From positions 8,804,001 through 8,868,000 of the forward strand of contig CM055611.1 of NCBI GenBank assembly GCA_029379385.1: a stretch of DNA of 64,000 bases. Reading direction: 5' to 3'. Position numbers and translations under genes: made by a program. Below the pieces are notes generated by a model. That model saw only the letters and a list, made by a program, of their open reading frames with translations. It made no database searches and was not told the DNA's origin. Below are positions 10,594 to 20,382 of the stretch, one piece after another (positions within the stretch are counted from its first letter, which is position 1; each line of letters begins with the position of its first letter). The DNA comes from Quillaja saponaria. Its lineage: Eukaryota > Streptophyta > Magnoliopsida > Fabales > Quillajaceae.

Positions 10594-12105
10594 ATGGCAA
10601 ACCCACTTACCTGTATTTTAGAAATAAATCGCTTGACTGGACCAAATTATATGGATTGGCTTAGAAATTTGAGAATTGTTCTTAATTCCGAAAGGATAGG
10701 TTATGTCCTTGAGGCTCCTATTCCTAAAATTCCTGATGAGAATTCATCTGCTAAGGAAAAAGATGCCTATTTTAGATGGGAAGAGCATAATATAAAAGTT
10801 GTATGCTACATTCAAGCATCTATGTCAAATGAGCTTCAGAAGCAACATGATAAGATGGAGTATGCTTCGGCTATCATAAAACGTCTACATGAACTTTATG
10901 GTGAGCATAGTTGCATAGCTAGATATCAGATATCTAGAGAGCTCTTCAGGGCTAAGATGACTGAACAATCATCTATCTATGAACATGGACTAAAGATGAT
11001 TGGACATATTGAGCAGTTAAAAGAACTAGGTTTTAATATGGACACTGAGTTGTGCATGGATTTGATCCTTCAATCTTTGCCTAACACTTACTCGCAGCTT
11101 GTTATGAACTTTCACATGAACAAGCTAGAGGCTTCACTTCCTGAACTTGTTAACATACTGAAAACTGCTGAGCCATCTATTAAGAATGATAAAAACCACA
11201 TTATGTATGTAAGTAGCTCTTCAAAGTCCAAAAAAGGCAAGAGTTCTTCTAAAAAGAAGGATTCAAAAAAGAAGAAGCTACACAAACCTAATGGTGGTAT
11301 TAAGAAACCTTTCAAGGCCAATGATAAGGGACAATGCTTCCATTGTGGCAAGGATAGACATTGGAAGAGAAATTGCAAGGAGTATCTTACAAGTTTGAAG
11401 AACAAACCTTCTGAAGGTATGTCTCATATGTTCGTTATTGAAGTTAATGTAACTATTAACGATTCTACTTCATAGGTATTAGATATTGGTAGTGGTTCTC
11501 ACATCTGCAATTCTATGCAGGGACTGAGAAGAAGTAGAAGACTGAGCAAAGGTGAAGTGGACTTGCGACTAAGAAATGGAGCAAAAGTTGCTGCACTAAT
11601 TGTAGGAACCTATTGCTTAGTTTTACCATCTGGAAAAACATTAGAACTTAATGATTGCTTCTACGTACCAGTTTTAGTTAAGAACATTATTTCTGTTTCT
11701 AAACTTGATAGAGAAGGTTATGAATTTTCTCTTAAGAACAAATGTTGTTTGATTTATTTCCGTAATGAATTTTATGGTACTGGTACTTTAGATGATGGTC
11801 TTTATATTCTTAATGTGCATGGTAATGTACTTAATATCGAACATTCAAACAAAAGGAAGAAGGATCAAGTAAATTATTCATATATGTGGCACTTAAGACT
11901 AGGTCATATTAATGAAGATAGAGTTCACAAGTTGGTAAAAAAAGGTTATTTAGACTTCAAGGATTTTGAATCCTATCCAACTTGTGAAGCTTGTCTCATA
12001 GGAAAAATGACTAGATCTCCATTTAAATGACATGGAGAAAGAGCTGCAGATATATTAGGGTTAGTGCATACTGATGTGTGTGGACCTTTAACAGTCACTG
12101 CAGAT
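10594..12105 (+). pseudogene. Copia gag and start of pol, with stops
   Basis: Gag runs from the ATG at 10594. The N-terminal part (ILEINRLTGPNYMDWLRNL) is the Copia gag/UBN2 type, followed by a lysine-rich stretch and one zinc knuckle, CFHCGKDRHWKRNC, with CX2CX4HX4C spacing. After an in-frame TAG at 11473 the same frame continues with a degraded protease motif (DIGSGSHIC where D-S/T-G is expected), then the gag-pre-integrase part with 'WHLRLGHINEDRVHKL' and the CX2C pair 'CEACLIGK'. A TGA at 12028 interrupts it just before the integrase core, which breaks off at about 12105. Confidence 0.85.
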
Positions 12106-12110
12106 ATATT

Positions 12111-13032
12111 AGGGTTTGACATTAATCCATACTCTAAGTTTAATCAGGAACATTGAATGATGGAAAGATTAAATTGCATGGTAGCTAACAACGGAAAGGT
12201 TCACAAATATATTTATATTATCTGGGTAGTCATCACATGCTACTATGCATCAATCTTGACTTGTAGGTAACCCGATAATTAATTTAATAATTAATTCTCA
12301 TTAATAGGTAAATCAAACTTAGTTTTGATTTAAATTAATTAGATGTGGATCTAATTGAAAGATACATTAAGTTAATGTAGCCTACTGCCAGTTTAATATG
12401 AACATAAGGGGTCACACATAAATGGATGCAATTTGATTAAGAGAAGTTTTGGGTTTTCATGTAATTACAAACAAATGATATTTGAAATTTAAAATAGGAT
12501 TAACTTTGATGAGATTTTCTTATTTTATCTAAAAGTCTCTAATAGATAAGATCTGATCTTATTATTTAGAGTTAAGTTATATCATACTTAAATAAGGTTA
12601 GACCTGATAAGTAACGTGCGTAACTTTTATTCAGATATCACAGAAAGAGCCAAAATTCTCTGCAGAGAATTATTGGCAAACTGAGTGTTTTGTGAGACGT
12701 GAGAAAATCTCATCACTTGTGCTAGCACACAAGGAGATTTTTGGCAGCCAACACATAGCTCTTGATCAAATCATTCGGTGTGGATACACTTAGAGGTTGT
12801 ACACCCTGTACAACTTGTGGATCAAAAGTTAAGATCGTCCTAATCGCTTCAAGAGGTAATATTCTATTTATAAGATTAACAGAAAAACATTAATTCATAA
12901 ACAATAGAGATTATCCTAGGAATTTGGTTATGCCGAAATTTTTTTAATTTTCCGCTGTGCCGGTATAATCAAAATCCCAACAATATTAATGTGAAGTAGA
13001 GGGCTGGGTCTATCTTAAACTTAAACCTTACA
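12111..13032 (+). repeat. Truncated 3' LTR of the Copia element
   Basis: It matches 7740-8681 almost base for base and ends CCTTACA. The first ~1,020 bp of the LTR are missing through the same deletion that removed pol. Confidence 0.85.
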
Positions 13033-13770
13033 GACAAAGGTCTATAGCTACTGGTACTTTCAATAAGCTAGCTGCTAAGTACTTTGGCCCTTACCAAGTC
13101 TTAAGTAGACTAGGAAAAGTAGCTTACGCCTTGTAAGTGCCTCAAGAATCTAAGATACATAATGTCTTCCATGTGTCCTTACTCAAGAGATAACATGGGC
13201 ATCATGAAGTATATCAGCAACTGCCAAGCTTCAGTGAGGAAGGTTAGCTTGTTTTAAAACCTATGGCAATACTAAACAGGAGAATGGTAAGAAGAGCAAA
13301 CAAACCAGTGGCACAAGTCGTAGTACAATGGTCCAACAATTGCAGGGACGATTGTACTTGGGAAGACTATAGTGCCCTCAAAGCAAAATATCCTTTATGG
13401 AATCCTTGTGGACAAGGATCAACTGAAGAAAGGAGTATTGATAAGGGAAATGTGGTTATGGGTTCAGGTTACAACGTAGCAGACAAGTAGTCCCAGGCCC
13501 AAACTCAATCAGATGCAGTACATAGCGTTTGGATTAATGAGTCTGTTAGATTGTAACTAAGTTAGTTAGCTAATCAGTTGCAGGTTATTGGATTAGTTAG
13601 GTTGTTAAAGTCTTACAGACATATAAAAACGACTCTAGCTTGTATTGAAAACTCATATTTTGAATTCAGTGAAATTAGCTAAAGCCTTATCTTCTTTCTC
13701 TCTCAAATTTCTTCTTTCTCATCCCTAACTCTGTGAGAATTAGTTTCCATTCTTGGAACTTTATTTTGCC
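13033..13770 (+). mobile_element. Ty3/gypsy chromovirus fragment: integrase end, chromodomain, LTR
   Basis: The reading 'NKLAAKYFGPYQVLSRLGKVAY' and 'IHNVFHVSLLKR' is the C-terminal GPY/F part of a chromovirus integrase. A chromodomain follows at 13263-13490, with 'VVVQWSNNCRDDCTWEDY' fitting the usual V-x-W ... TWE pattern. Stops are present upstream. After the stop near 13490 comes LTR-like sequence with a TATA-like 'acatataaaaacg' at ~13619 and an end ('ttccattcttggaactt') shared with 5240-5267. Confidence 0.75.
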
Positions 13771-14249
13771 TTATAACTTATGTGTGTAGGTCTCAAAAGT
13801 AATGCTACAGCAGACCCAGGGTATACTAAAACAAGGAGTCTTTATAGCTTAGCTTCTATTCTAATCAAGAAAATTCTCCACCAAGTCTCACCTTATGTTG
13901 TGGTTTCGTCATAGGATATGATTGCAGTGATGGAACTTTACAAACTATGGGACTTTTTTTGATTTCACGTTTCTAGATAAATACCTGTGAACTTCCATAC
14001 TTTTTTGTACCAATCTCAAGTTTTCAACTGAAAATTAATGTAAGTATTATCTTTTGAAGTTCATTATTCAAACTTAAATTGAAAATAACCAAGTGAAATA
14101 GGCCTTTGCTTGTTTTATTGGATTGGTTAGGATTCCTGATGCCATTGTAAAAGTGAAACTAATAATGGCAAGATTTGGGGTGTCTTGCACCTAGCTTTCT
14201 AGTTCTATAATGGCTAGCATTAGAGGGAACATAAATTTAGGGTTGTAAC
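13771..14249. other. Noncoding spacer
   Basis: No reading frame, repeat boundary or RNA gene that I can support. Confidence 0.4.
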
Positions 14250-14446
14250 AAATCGAAGATTTATGTTGCTTATGAGTTAGTGTAGTCTTTACAAGTGTGT
14301 TGGAAAGGGTTCACCATCCAATTCTTCATTGTTTTGTGTCAATTCCTGTTTTGCCTCTATAATTATTCCATGTGCAGTTCTAGACCTTTTCACGTGTTCG
14401 AATTGTAAGATTGGTAGGAAAAGAAAACAAGTAGCATGGAAGGTTT
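14250..14446 (+). mobile_element. L1 LINE fragment
   Basis: A ~200-bp piece matching 43085-43275, including 'ttctagaccttttcacgt' and 'aggaaaagaaaacaagtagc'. It is joined directly to a copy of the exportin-7 3' flank. Confidence 0.7.
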
Positions 14447-14449
14447 TCA

Positions 14450-14860
14450 AAAGAAAATAGCATAAATGAGGCAGAGTAGCTTCATGCTTATGTAAGTAGT
14501 AATTCCTATGGAGGTAAATTACAACAGAAATCAACAAGAAAAACTTATAAAACATAAGGATGAAAGAAAGTTTCTTTCTCCTAATTCATTTTATACAAAA
14601 AAATTGGAGACTAACTAAATATTATAGCTAACCGACTCAATTTATGGAAGTCAAAATATAAAAAAAAAAATACACTTATCCTTAAATGAATTGTTCTGCA
14701 AAACTTTCATTGACCAATTATTGCAATGTCAACATAATCATTTCTTCCTCTTTTTCTTGTGGACTTGAAGAGCACCAATTTCTTTCAAAAACTTTGAAGT
14801 TCTTATTGTTGTGTTCTTGTATTCAAAAGTTGGCACAAATATGACTAAATTTGTTGATAA
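14450..14860 (-). repeat. Third copy of the exportin-7 3' flank
   Basis: It matches 530-925 and 19590-19980 (for example 'taaattacaac', 'tatagctaaccgactcaattt', 'ctttttcttgtggacttga'). The terminal coding exon is not included in this copy. A short minus-strand frame here ends in KKKRKK, but it lies wholly in sequence that is 3' untranslated in the intact copy. Confidence 0.7.
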
Positions 14861-17260
14861 TGGATTTGCTGATACATAAATAAAAACAGAGAAAGAATGG
14901 GAAGGGAAGGTTATGAAGTCACAAATATAAAATAGTTTTAAGAAATTATTTTTAGGGGAAAGAAGAAAAATTGAGAGAGCAAGATAACCTCGAATAAGTC
15001 CTAGGAAGTTACATTTCTTGGTCTTCATCCTAACCGCTCCTTTTTTTCTTTTTCTTTTTTAAAAAAAATAAAAAAAATTATGCTTTTGCTTTCAGAAATC
15101 ATATGCTTGTAAATATTTTATTATTATTTTTATTATCATTTATTATTAGTAATATATTAACCCATTTTGTTCTTGACTGTCAATTGTGATTCAATGTTAT
15201 TAATTTCGTCTCTCAATATTTAATTTTATCAATTGAATCCCTTAAAGATTCAATGTTATCAATTTCATCCTTCTATATATTTGACTAATTGAGAATTGAT
15301 GAAAGGTTTTATTTTGATGAAAATATTATCTTTCAAATGAAAATTGAAGCAACTAGTAGAATTTCTATAAATGAGAAAAATAATATAAATAAATCTATTG
15401 ATAATTTAGATATTATGATAAGAAAATAAAAATTATAAAATATTTAAATATTGTTTATGTATGCTAAAATTGAATCAATAATCTGTAGTTTCATAAAAAA
15501 AAATGAAAAAGAAAAGATGAAAAGAGGAGAAAATATAACAAAAAATTATAGTGAGGGTAATTTAGTCTTTTAAAAGTTAATTTGTTAGATTTAATTACTA
15601 GATGAGTGTGGGTTATTTGCTAATTATGACTCAAATAAGGAAATTATGTACCTAATTTAATAGTTCATGAGGGTTATTGCAAAATGAGTAGTAGTTCATG
15701 GGTTAAAGTGCAATTAATCTAATAAAATAATCAGAATTCTAATTTTCAAATTCCAATACTGTGGGAATTGACTCTTAATTTTAGAAAAACAAAATAAATA
15801 GTGAATAAACTTTCTTAACACATATGTCTTTTGCATATAGTTTTCATAATAATGCAAGCCTTTTCTACTTGTGTGTAGGAGTGTAAAAAAGCCGAGGTCA
15901 CATCAAGGCTTGGCTCGTTAAATTTAGACATATTTTAACTCAGAATGTATTTGTCAAAAACTCAATTAAAGGAAAGATATGTGACAAGGGTTAAAGAGAT
16001 TCTAACATTGGCTAATTGAAAAGCAAATATGGGAAATAACCATCAACCTCAAGGAACTTCTTTAAGTTAGTTTTTTTTTTTTTTTTCATGTAAATATTTT
16101 TATTATAAATTTATATAAAATATTAATATTATATTAAATGAGCCAAACTTTGTGAAGTTTGGGTTTGGATCGTTTACTAAATGAGATTTAAATAAAGCTT
16201 AAAACACGCCTAATTGAAAACAAATCAAGCTCAATTTGAATCCTTAACGAGTTTGTTTTTGAAAAACTGTGTTCATTTAGACGCTTACTAGTATGCATGT
16301 TCACTTTGGCTAGTTTTCTTTTATTTTCTACATTGTTAGATTGTTTTACGTGAGGAGCAAATGCATATGATTGAATGTACAGGGAATTATTTAAAAAATA
16401 TAGTAAAATCATAGGGTCACATACTGTAATTTAAAAAATAATTTTAGAAAAAATAATGAAATTAGGGGGACTCATATTATAATTTAAATAATAAATTAAC
16501 TAGGAAATTTATACATGGACCACTAATTTTGATAGGTGCACGGGGTGGTGGATCAAAACTAATGAATTTGTTAAGTGGTCCTATTGATATGCACCTCTAG
16601 TCATAAAAAAAAAAACTTTTTAATTATATATTTTTTTTCACTTTCTACTGTATGATTTGTCTTTTGAGCCCCTCTTTTATTTTTATTTTTTCTAAATTAT
16701 TTCTGTTTTTGCTTCTTCTTTTTTTGGTACAATTTTCTTAATTTAGAAAAATAATTTATATTAAAATAAAAAAGAAATTACGAAGATTTAGGAGAAAAAT
16801 AGTAATAATGGTTGAAGAGTGTGACATTGAGGTAAGGGTAGTGTTTGATATTAGGATATAAATTTATAGTAGTAAAAAAAAGAGTTAAAATCTACCCTAA
16901 AGATTTATTTATATACATAAAAAATATTATAAGTTCTTTCTAATTACTAACAAAATAATTTGAGAAATTTTCATTTTAATAGAACGTTGTATAGACTATC
17001 ATTTGTTAGTTGAAGGAATATTATTTTTATAAATAGAAAGTTTTAGTAAAAAACCAAAAAAATTATAATATCATAATAGATTAATATTATGTGTAGTTAA
17101 TATTTAATCCAGTGAAATTTTTCACTGATGGTGTTAGAAAAAAAAAAAAAAAAAATTGGAATCCCCATGTAGCACTTGGAAAAACTAAAATTATAATGAA
17201 ATAAGAAAAAAAAGTAACTAAGGACTAGGGCCTAAAAAGAAATGGGTGAGGGACTCAAGC
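14861..17260. other. AT-rich intergenic DNA upstream of the NAC gene
   Basis: No coding signal. The part 16400-16610 is shared with 2460-2640 (array copy ii). Homopolymer runs of A or T occur at 16072-16086, 16606-16620 and 17140-17157. Confidence 0.5.
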
Positions 17261-17320
17261 CCAACTCCCATGCACGTGCCCTAGCCATGTCCAACTCCCA
17301 TGCACGTGCCCTAGCCATGT
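17261..17320 (+). promoter_or_regulatory. Tandem 30-bp repeat with two G-box (CACGTG) motifs
   Basis: Two exact 30-bp units (17261-17290 and 17291-17320) each contain 'atgcacgtgccctag', i.e. a CACGTG core. They lie about 250-300 bp upstream of the NAC start codon. CACGTG is the classic site for plant bZIP and bHLH factors. A control role is inferred from position only. Confidence 0.6.
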
Positions 17321-17339
17321 CTACCCTCAGTCTCTTCTT

Positions 17340-17565
17340 TAATGGTTTACGATTTCAGCCTTCTATATCTACCAGTTATAGTCGATCACCGACTCGCGTT
17401 TCTATAACTTTCTAGTTCCTTTCAGCTTTCTATATCTACCAGTTTTAGCCTTCTCCTACGATTTCATCTTTTTCCTCTACGTTTCAGCTTTGCCTAAGTT
17501 TGATCAGCTTTCTTCCAAGTTTCAGCTTGCTCCTACGTACTGTCAGCTTTCTTGGTTTGTAAGTA
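17340..17565 (+). promoter_or_regulatory. Pyrimidine-rich leader of the NAC gene
   Basis: A CT-rich stretch with a repeated 'ttctatatctaccagtt' (about 17362 and 17429) and repeated 'tttcagctt' words, ending at the ATG at 17566. CT-rich repeats are common in plant 5' untranslated regions. The transcription start cannot be placed. Confidence 0.4.
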
Positions 17566-17991
17566 ATGGAGTACGGTTATCCTCGTGGTTTTCGCTTTGA
17601 TCCAACTGATGAAGAACTTGTTCTTTATTACCTTTACAATAAGGTGCATGGCTTTCCTATGTCTCCGGAGGTTGTGATCGATTGTGATATTTATGGAGAT
17701 GACAATGTTTGGTTGAAATTGTTTGATCATACAAAAGAAAATTCTGTGTATGTATTCACAAAATTAAAGAAGAAAAACAAGAATGGTTCAAGAGTAGAAA
17801 GAGTTACAAAATCAGGTACTTGGAGGTGTCAGTGTGAAAAAACGATTTATGGAAGAAAGGGTGAATGGAAAAATAAAAAAATTGGGACTAAAAGAAATTT
17901 TACATTCATGGCCAACAAGAAAGGATCAATGGGTCGTTGGACTATGCATGAATACCGTATCAATGACTGCCTACTACTCAATGGACAGAAA
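17566..17991 (+). CDS. NAC gene exon 1
   Basis: 142 codons from the ATG to ...LLLNGQK, ending in phase 0 at a gtaagt donor. The exon carries NAC sub-domains A to D without an intron; many NAC genes have an additional intron in this part. Confidence 0.9.
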
Positions 17992-18954
17992 GTAAGTCTT
18001 TCTTTTCTATGTTCTTAATTTCAAATAATTTATTTATTTATTTTATGAATTGTGTCTCTATTCAATTTGTCTATCTTGTATTTATATTTGTATAAGTAAC
18101 ATGAATTGTTGGAATATCAAAACTCAACATCATATACGTACTGTATTATTTCTGTAAGATTAGTGAGGGTATTAGCACTTCATTGATTGACTGTTACCAT
18201 TGCCGAGATGCTGCAAGACTTTCCCGGAGCACAAATCCTTTCCATTAAATTTAATGTCCTATACAGGTTGAGCAATTTGTTTGAGTCTCCCAAACCAAGG
18301 ACCTGGCATGTCCAATACTATCACTATACAAGTCTGATTTCTTGCAATTAATCAAGAGAAAAAGGAATTCTAAAAGAGCAACATTTTTTTAGATGATTCT
18401 AGTTTTATTAATGTTACTGCCCAATCACCTTTTAGAAGCATGCCTCTCAATTTTCAGTACCTTTAAAGAAGAAGATGCATAATATTGTTTGTATATATAT
18501 GAAAAGGTTTTGTATATGCATGCATGCAGTACCTAATATATATGCTTGGCAGTGACTAAAATTTGAAAATTTTCAGGAAGAAGATTATGTTATTTGTAGA
18601 ATCAACCGGAAAGATGTAATGAAAAAGAGAAGAGATGATTCAAAAGAAGAAAGTGACAGTGTCATTCCATGCATTGATAGAATTGAAGCCTCAAGTTCAT
18701 CTGCCAACAATTCCGAACCAAGAGAACCAATTATTGATGGAGAACTAATAAATGGAAAAATTGGGCTTGATATGAATTCTAATATGCTCTCAAACGGGGA
18801 ATTGCCGGAGAAGGAGAGGGAGGTTTCTAATGGTTTCTTGAATGAGGAATTAGTATTTATGAATGTTGATGGCTCGGATAGTGACGTGTGGGAACAGCTG
18901 CTTAACTTACTTTACAGCGACCCAGAGTTGAATCCAATTGTTAAATTTAATTAG
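17566..18954 (+). CDS. NAC domain transcription factor (two exons, 267 aa)
   Basis: Exon 1 is 17566-17991 and exon 2 is 18577-18954, joined in phase 0 across a 585-bp intron with gtaagt donor and tttcag acceptor. The protein has the NAC sub-domains in order: A (PRGFRFDPTDEELVLYYL, residues ~5-22), B ('VVIDCDIYGDDNVWLKLFD'), C (residues ~60-100, basic, with 'RVTKSGTWRCQ'), D ('FTFMANKKGSMGRWTMHEY') and E (EEDYVICRINRK, start of exon 2). The C-terminal ~110 residues are acidic and serine-rich, as in NAC activation regions. NAC proteins bind CACG-core DNA as dimers in the nucleus. 'WRCQCEK' replaces the usual 'WKATG', an unusual divergence in sub-domain C. An AATAAA at 19097 may be a poly(A) signal. 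The gene is convergent with exportin-7. Confidence 0.9.
18577..18954 (+). CDS. NAC gene exon 2
   Basis: 125 codons plus TAG, starting EEDYVICRINRKDV after a tttcag acceptor. It encodes sub-domain E and the acidic C-terminal region. Its partial duplicate is at 4122-4529. Confidence 0.9.
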   Translation, partial: EEDYVICRINRKDVMKKRRDDSKEESDSVIPCIDRIEASSSSANNSEPREPIIDGELINGKIGLDMNSNMLSNGELPEKEREVSNGFLNEELVFMNVDGSDSDVWEQLLNLLYSDPELNPIVKFN

Positions 18955-19134
18955 CTTGGTTGATTTTGTGTATGTGATTGTAATGTTCACTTTGATTGTA
19001 TCCTGTTTCATAGAGATGTTTCATAGAGATGGTAGGTTAGTTATACAAATTTATTGAACCCACTATTTGTTTTGAATATTTGATGTATATGAAACAAATA
19101 AATCTGATATATTGATTATCAAAAATTCAAGAGA

Positions 19135-19440
19135 TGAATTTTGCTTGTGAGCTGGTGTACTCGTTACAAGTGTGATGGAGAGGGTTTACCACCTGATTCT
19201 TCATTGTTTTGTGGCTGCCTCTTTATTTATGCCACATACAATTCTAGACGTGACTGTGAGATGGGTAGAACTTTGTTTCTAGTTATTTAATATACATGTT
19301 ACGGTTGAAAAGATCTTTTCTTTATTTTTTGCTTTCTTGGTGTTTATTCAGCCCTCTTAAATGACTGTTACTCTTACAAAAATACATAATGTTATTAAAT
19401 GTAATATTCATAAACATATCAACTAGACATTAATATAATA
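19135..19440 (+). mobile_element. L1 LINE fragment plus intron-derived piece
   Basis: Positions 19135-19350 match the zf-RVT/3' part of the LINE at 43080-43410. From 'aaatgactgttactctta' (19359) to 'aactaga' (19429) the sequence continues with a ~70-bp stretch found at 44338-44408, i.e. unrelated exportin-7 intron DNA. The two are separated by ~930 bp in the intron, so this is a deletion join. Confidence 0.65.
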
Positions 19441-19589
19441 TATTTAATTGTATATTTTTTTTAATTAATATTAAATTTAGTATAACTGATAAAAGTTTGT
19501 TTCAATTTCCATGACTCAAGCTACACTACTTAATTAAGAGAACATGTCGTATTTAGTTTTGATAAAAATAATAAGATAAATACCCATAC

Positions 19590-20244
19590 TTACAAGAAAA
19601 TAACATAAATGAGATAGAAAAACTTCGTATCTATTCAAGTAATAATTCCGATGGAGATAAATTACAACATAAATTAACAAGAAAAACTTTTAAAACATAA
19701 GGACCAAAGAAAGTTTTTTTCTCCTACATCATTTTATACAAAAAGAATTGGAGCATAAGATACTAAATATTATAGCTAACCGACTCAATTTATGAAAGTA
19801 AAAAGATAACAATATACATTCATCCTAAAAAGAATTGTTCTGTAAAACTTTCACTGACCAATTATAGCGCCATATCAACATTATCCTTTCTTTCTCTTTT
19901 TCTTCTGGACTTGACGAGCACCAGTTTCTTCCAAAAACTTTGTAGTGTTCTTGTATTCAAAAAGTTGGCACAAATATGACTATACTGTAACACCACAAAC
20001 TAGAAACACCACAAACTAGATGCTCGACCTTCCATACTTTCTGCAATCCATTTACGTACAAGAAATTGAATGTCCTTTTCTTCACACAAAGCTGAAGAAA
20101 TCAGTGAACGGTTTACTTCTTTCACCACATGATATTCCTTCTATATGCTTAAATCTTAATAACATGAAGAGCAGCAGGTTCTCTGTAAAAAAAAAATGAT
20201 GCAATTCCATTCCATAATGGCCATTTCCCATGCTTAGATTGGAT
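19590..20244 (-). other. 3' untranslated and downstream region of exportin-7
   Basis: Minus-strand sequence following the TAA stop at 20245. Two further copies are at 530-1168 and 14450-14860. The exact poly(A) site is not evident. Confidence 0.55.
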
Positions 20245-20382
20245 TTACTTTGCACGAAACTCATGTCTGATTATGGTCAGGTTTTGAGTGAACTTGTCCC
20301 TGTTCTTTGAATCTAAGTTGCGAGTAACATCTGCCATAAGTTTATCAAAACACAGTGCAAGCCGCTGATGCTGATCCACTGG
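20245..20382 (-). CDS. XPO7: Exportin-7 terminal exon
   Basis: 45 codons and [23 protein letters not shown] to HEFRAK; acceptor cttgtag. The duplicate is at 1169-1306. Confidence 0.93.
   Translation of the reverse strand, partial: PVDQHQRLALCFDKLMADVTRNLDSKNRDKFTQNLTIIRHEFRAK

Larger units (their letters stand above)
6722..13032 (+). mobile_element. Internally deleted Ty1/Copia retrotransposon
   Basis: The order is 5' LTR, tRNA-Met primer site, a 1.9-kb leader, gag, protease-like and gag-pre-integrase segments, then an abrupt join to the 3' part of the second LTR. Reverse transcriptase, RNase H and most of integrase are gone. The join lies where 'gcagatatattaggg' occurs twice (12046 and 12100). 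No target-site duplication is evident; the right flank is chromovirus sequence. In-frame stops in gag-pol mean it cannot move on its own. Confidence 0.85.

Noticed and set aside
14738..15028. Minus-strand frame ending in FEYKNTTIRTSKFLKEIGALQ and a lysine-rich tail
   Set aside because: The same stretch occurs in the 3' flank of exportin-7 in all copies and lies after its stop codon. The frame is not kept between copies, so it is untranslated sequence.
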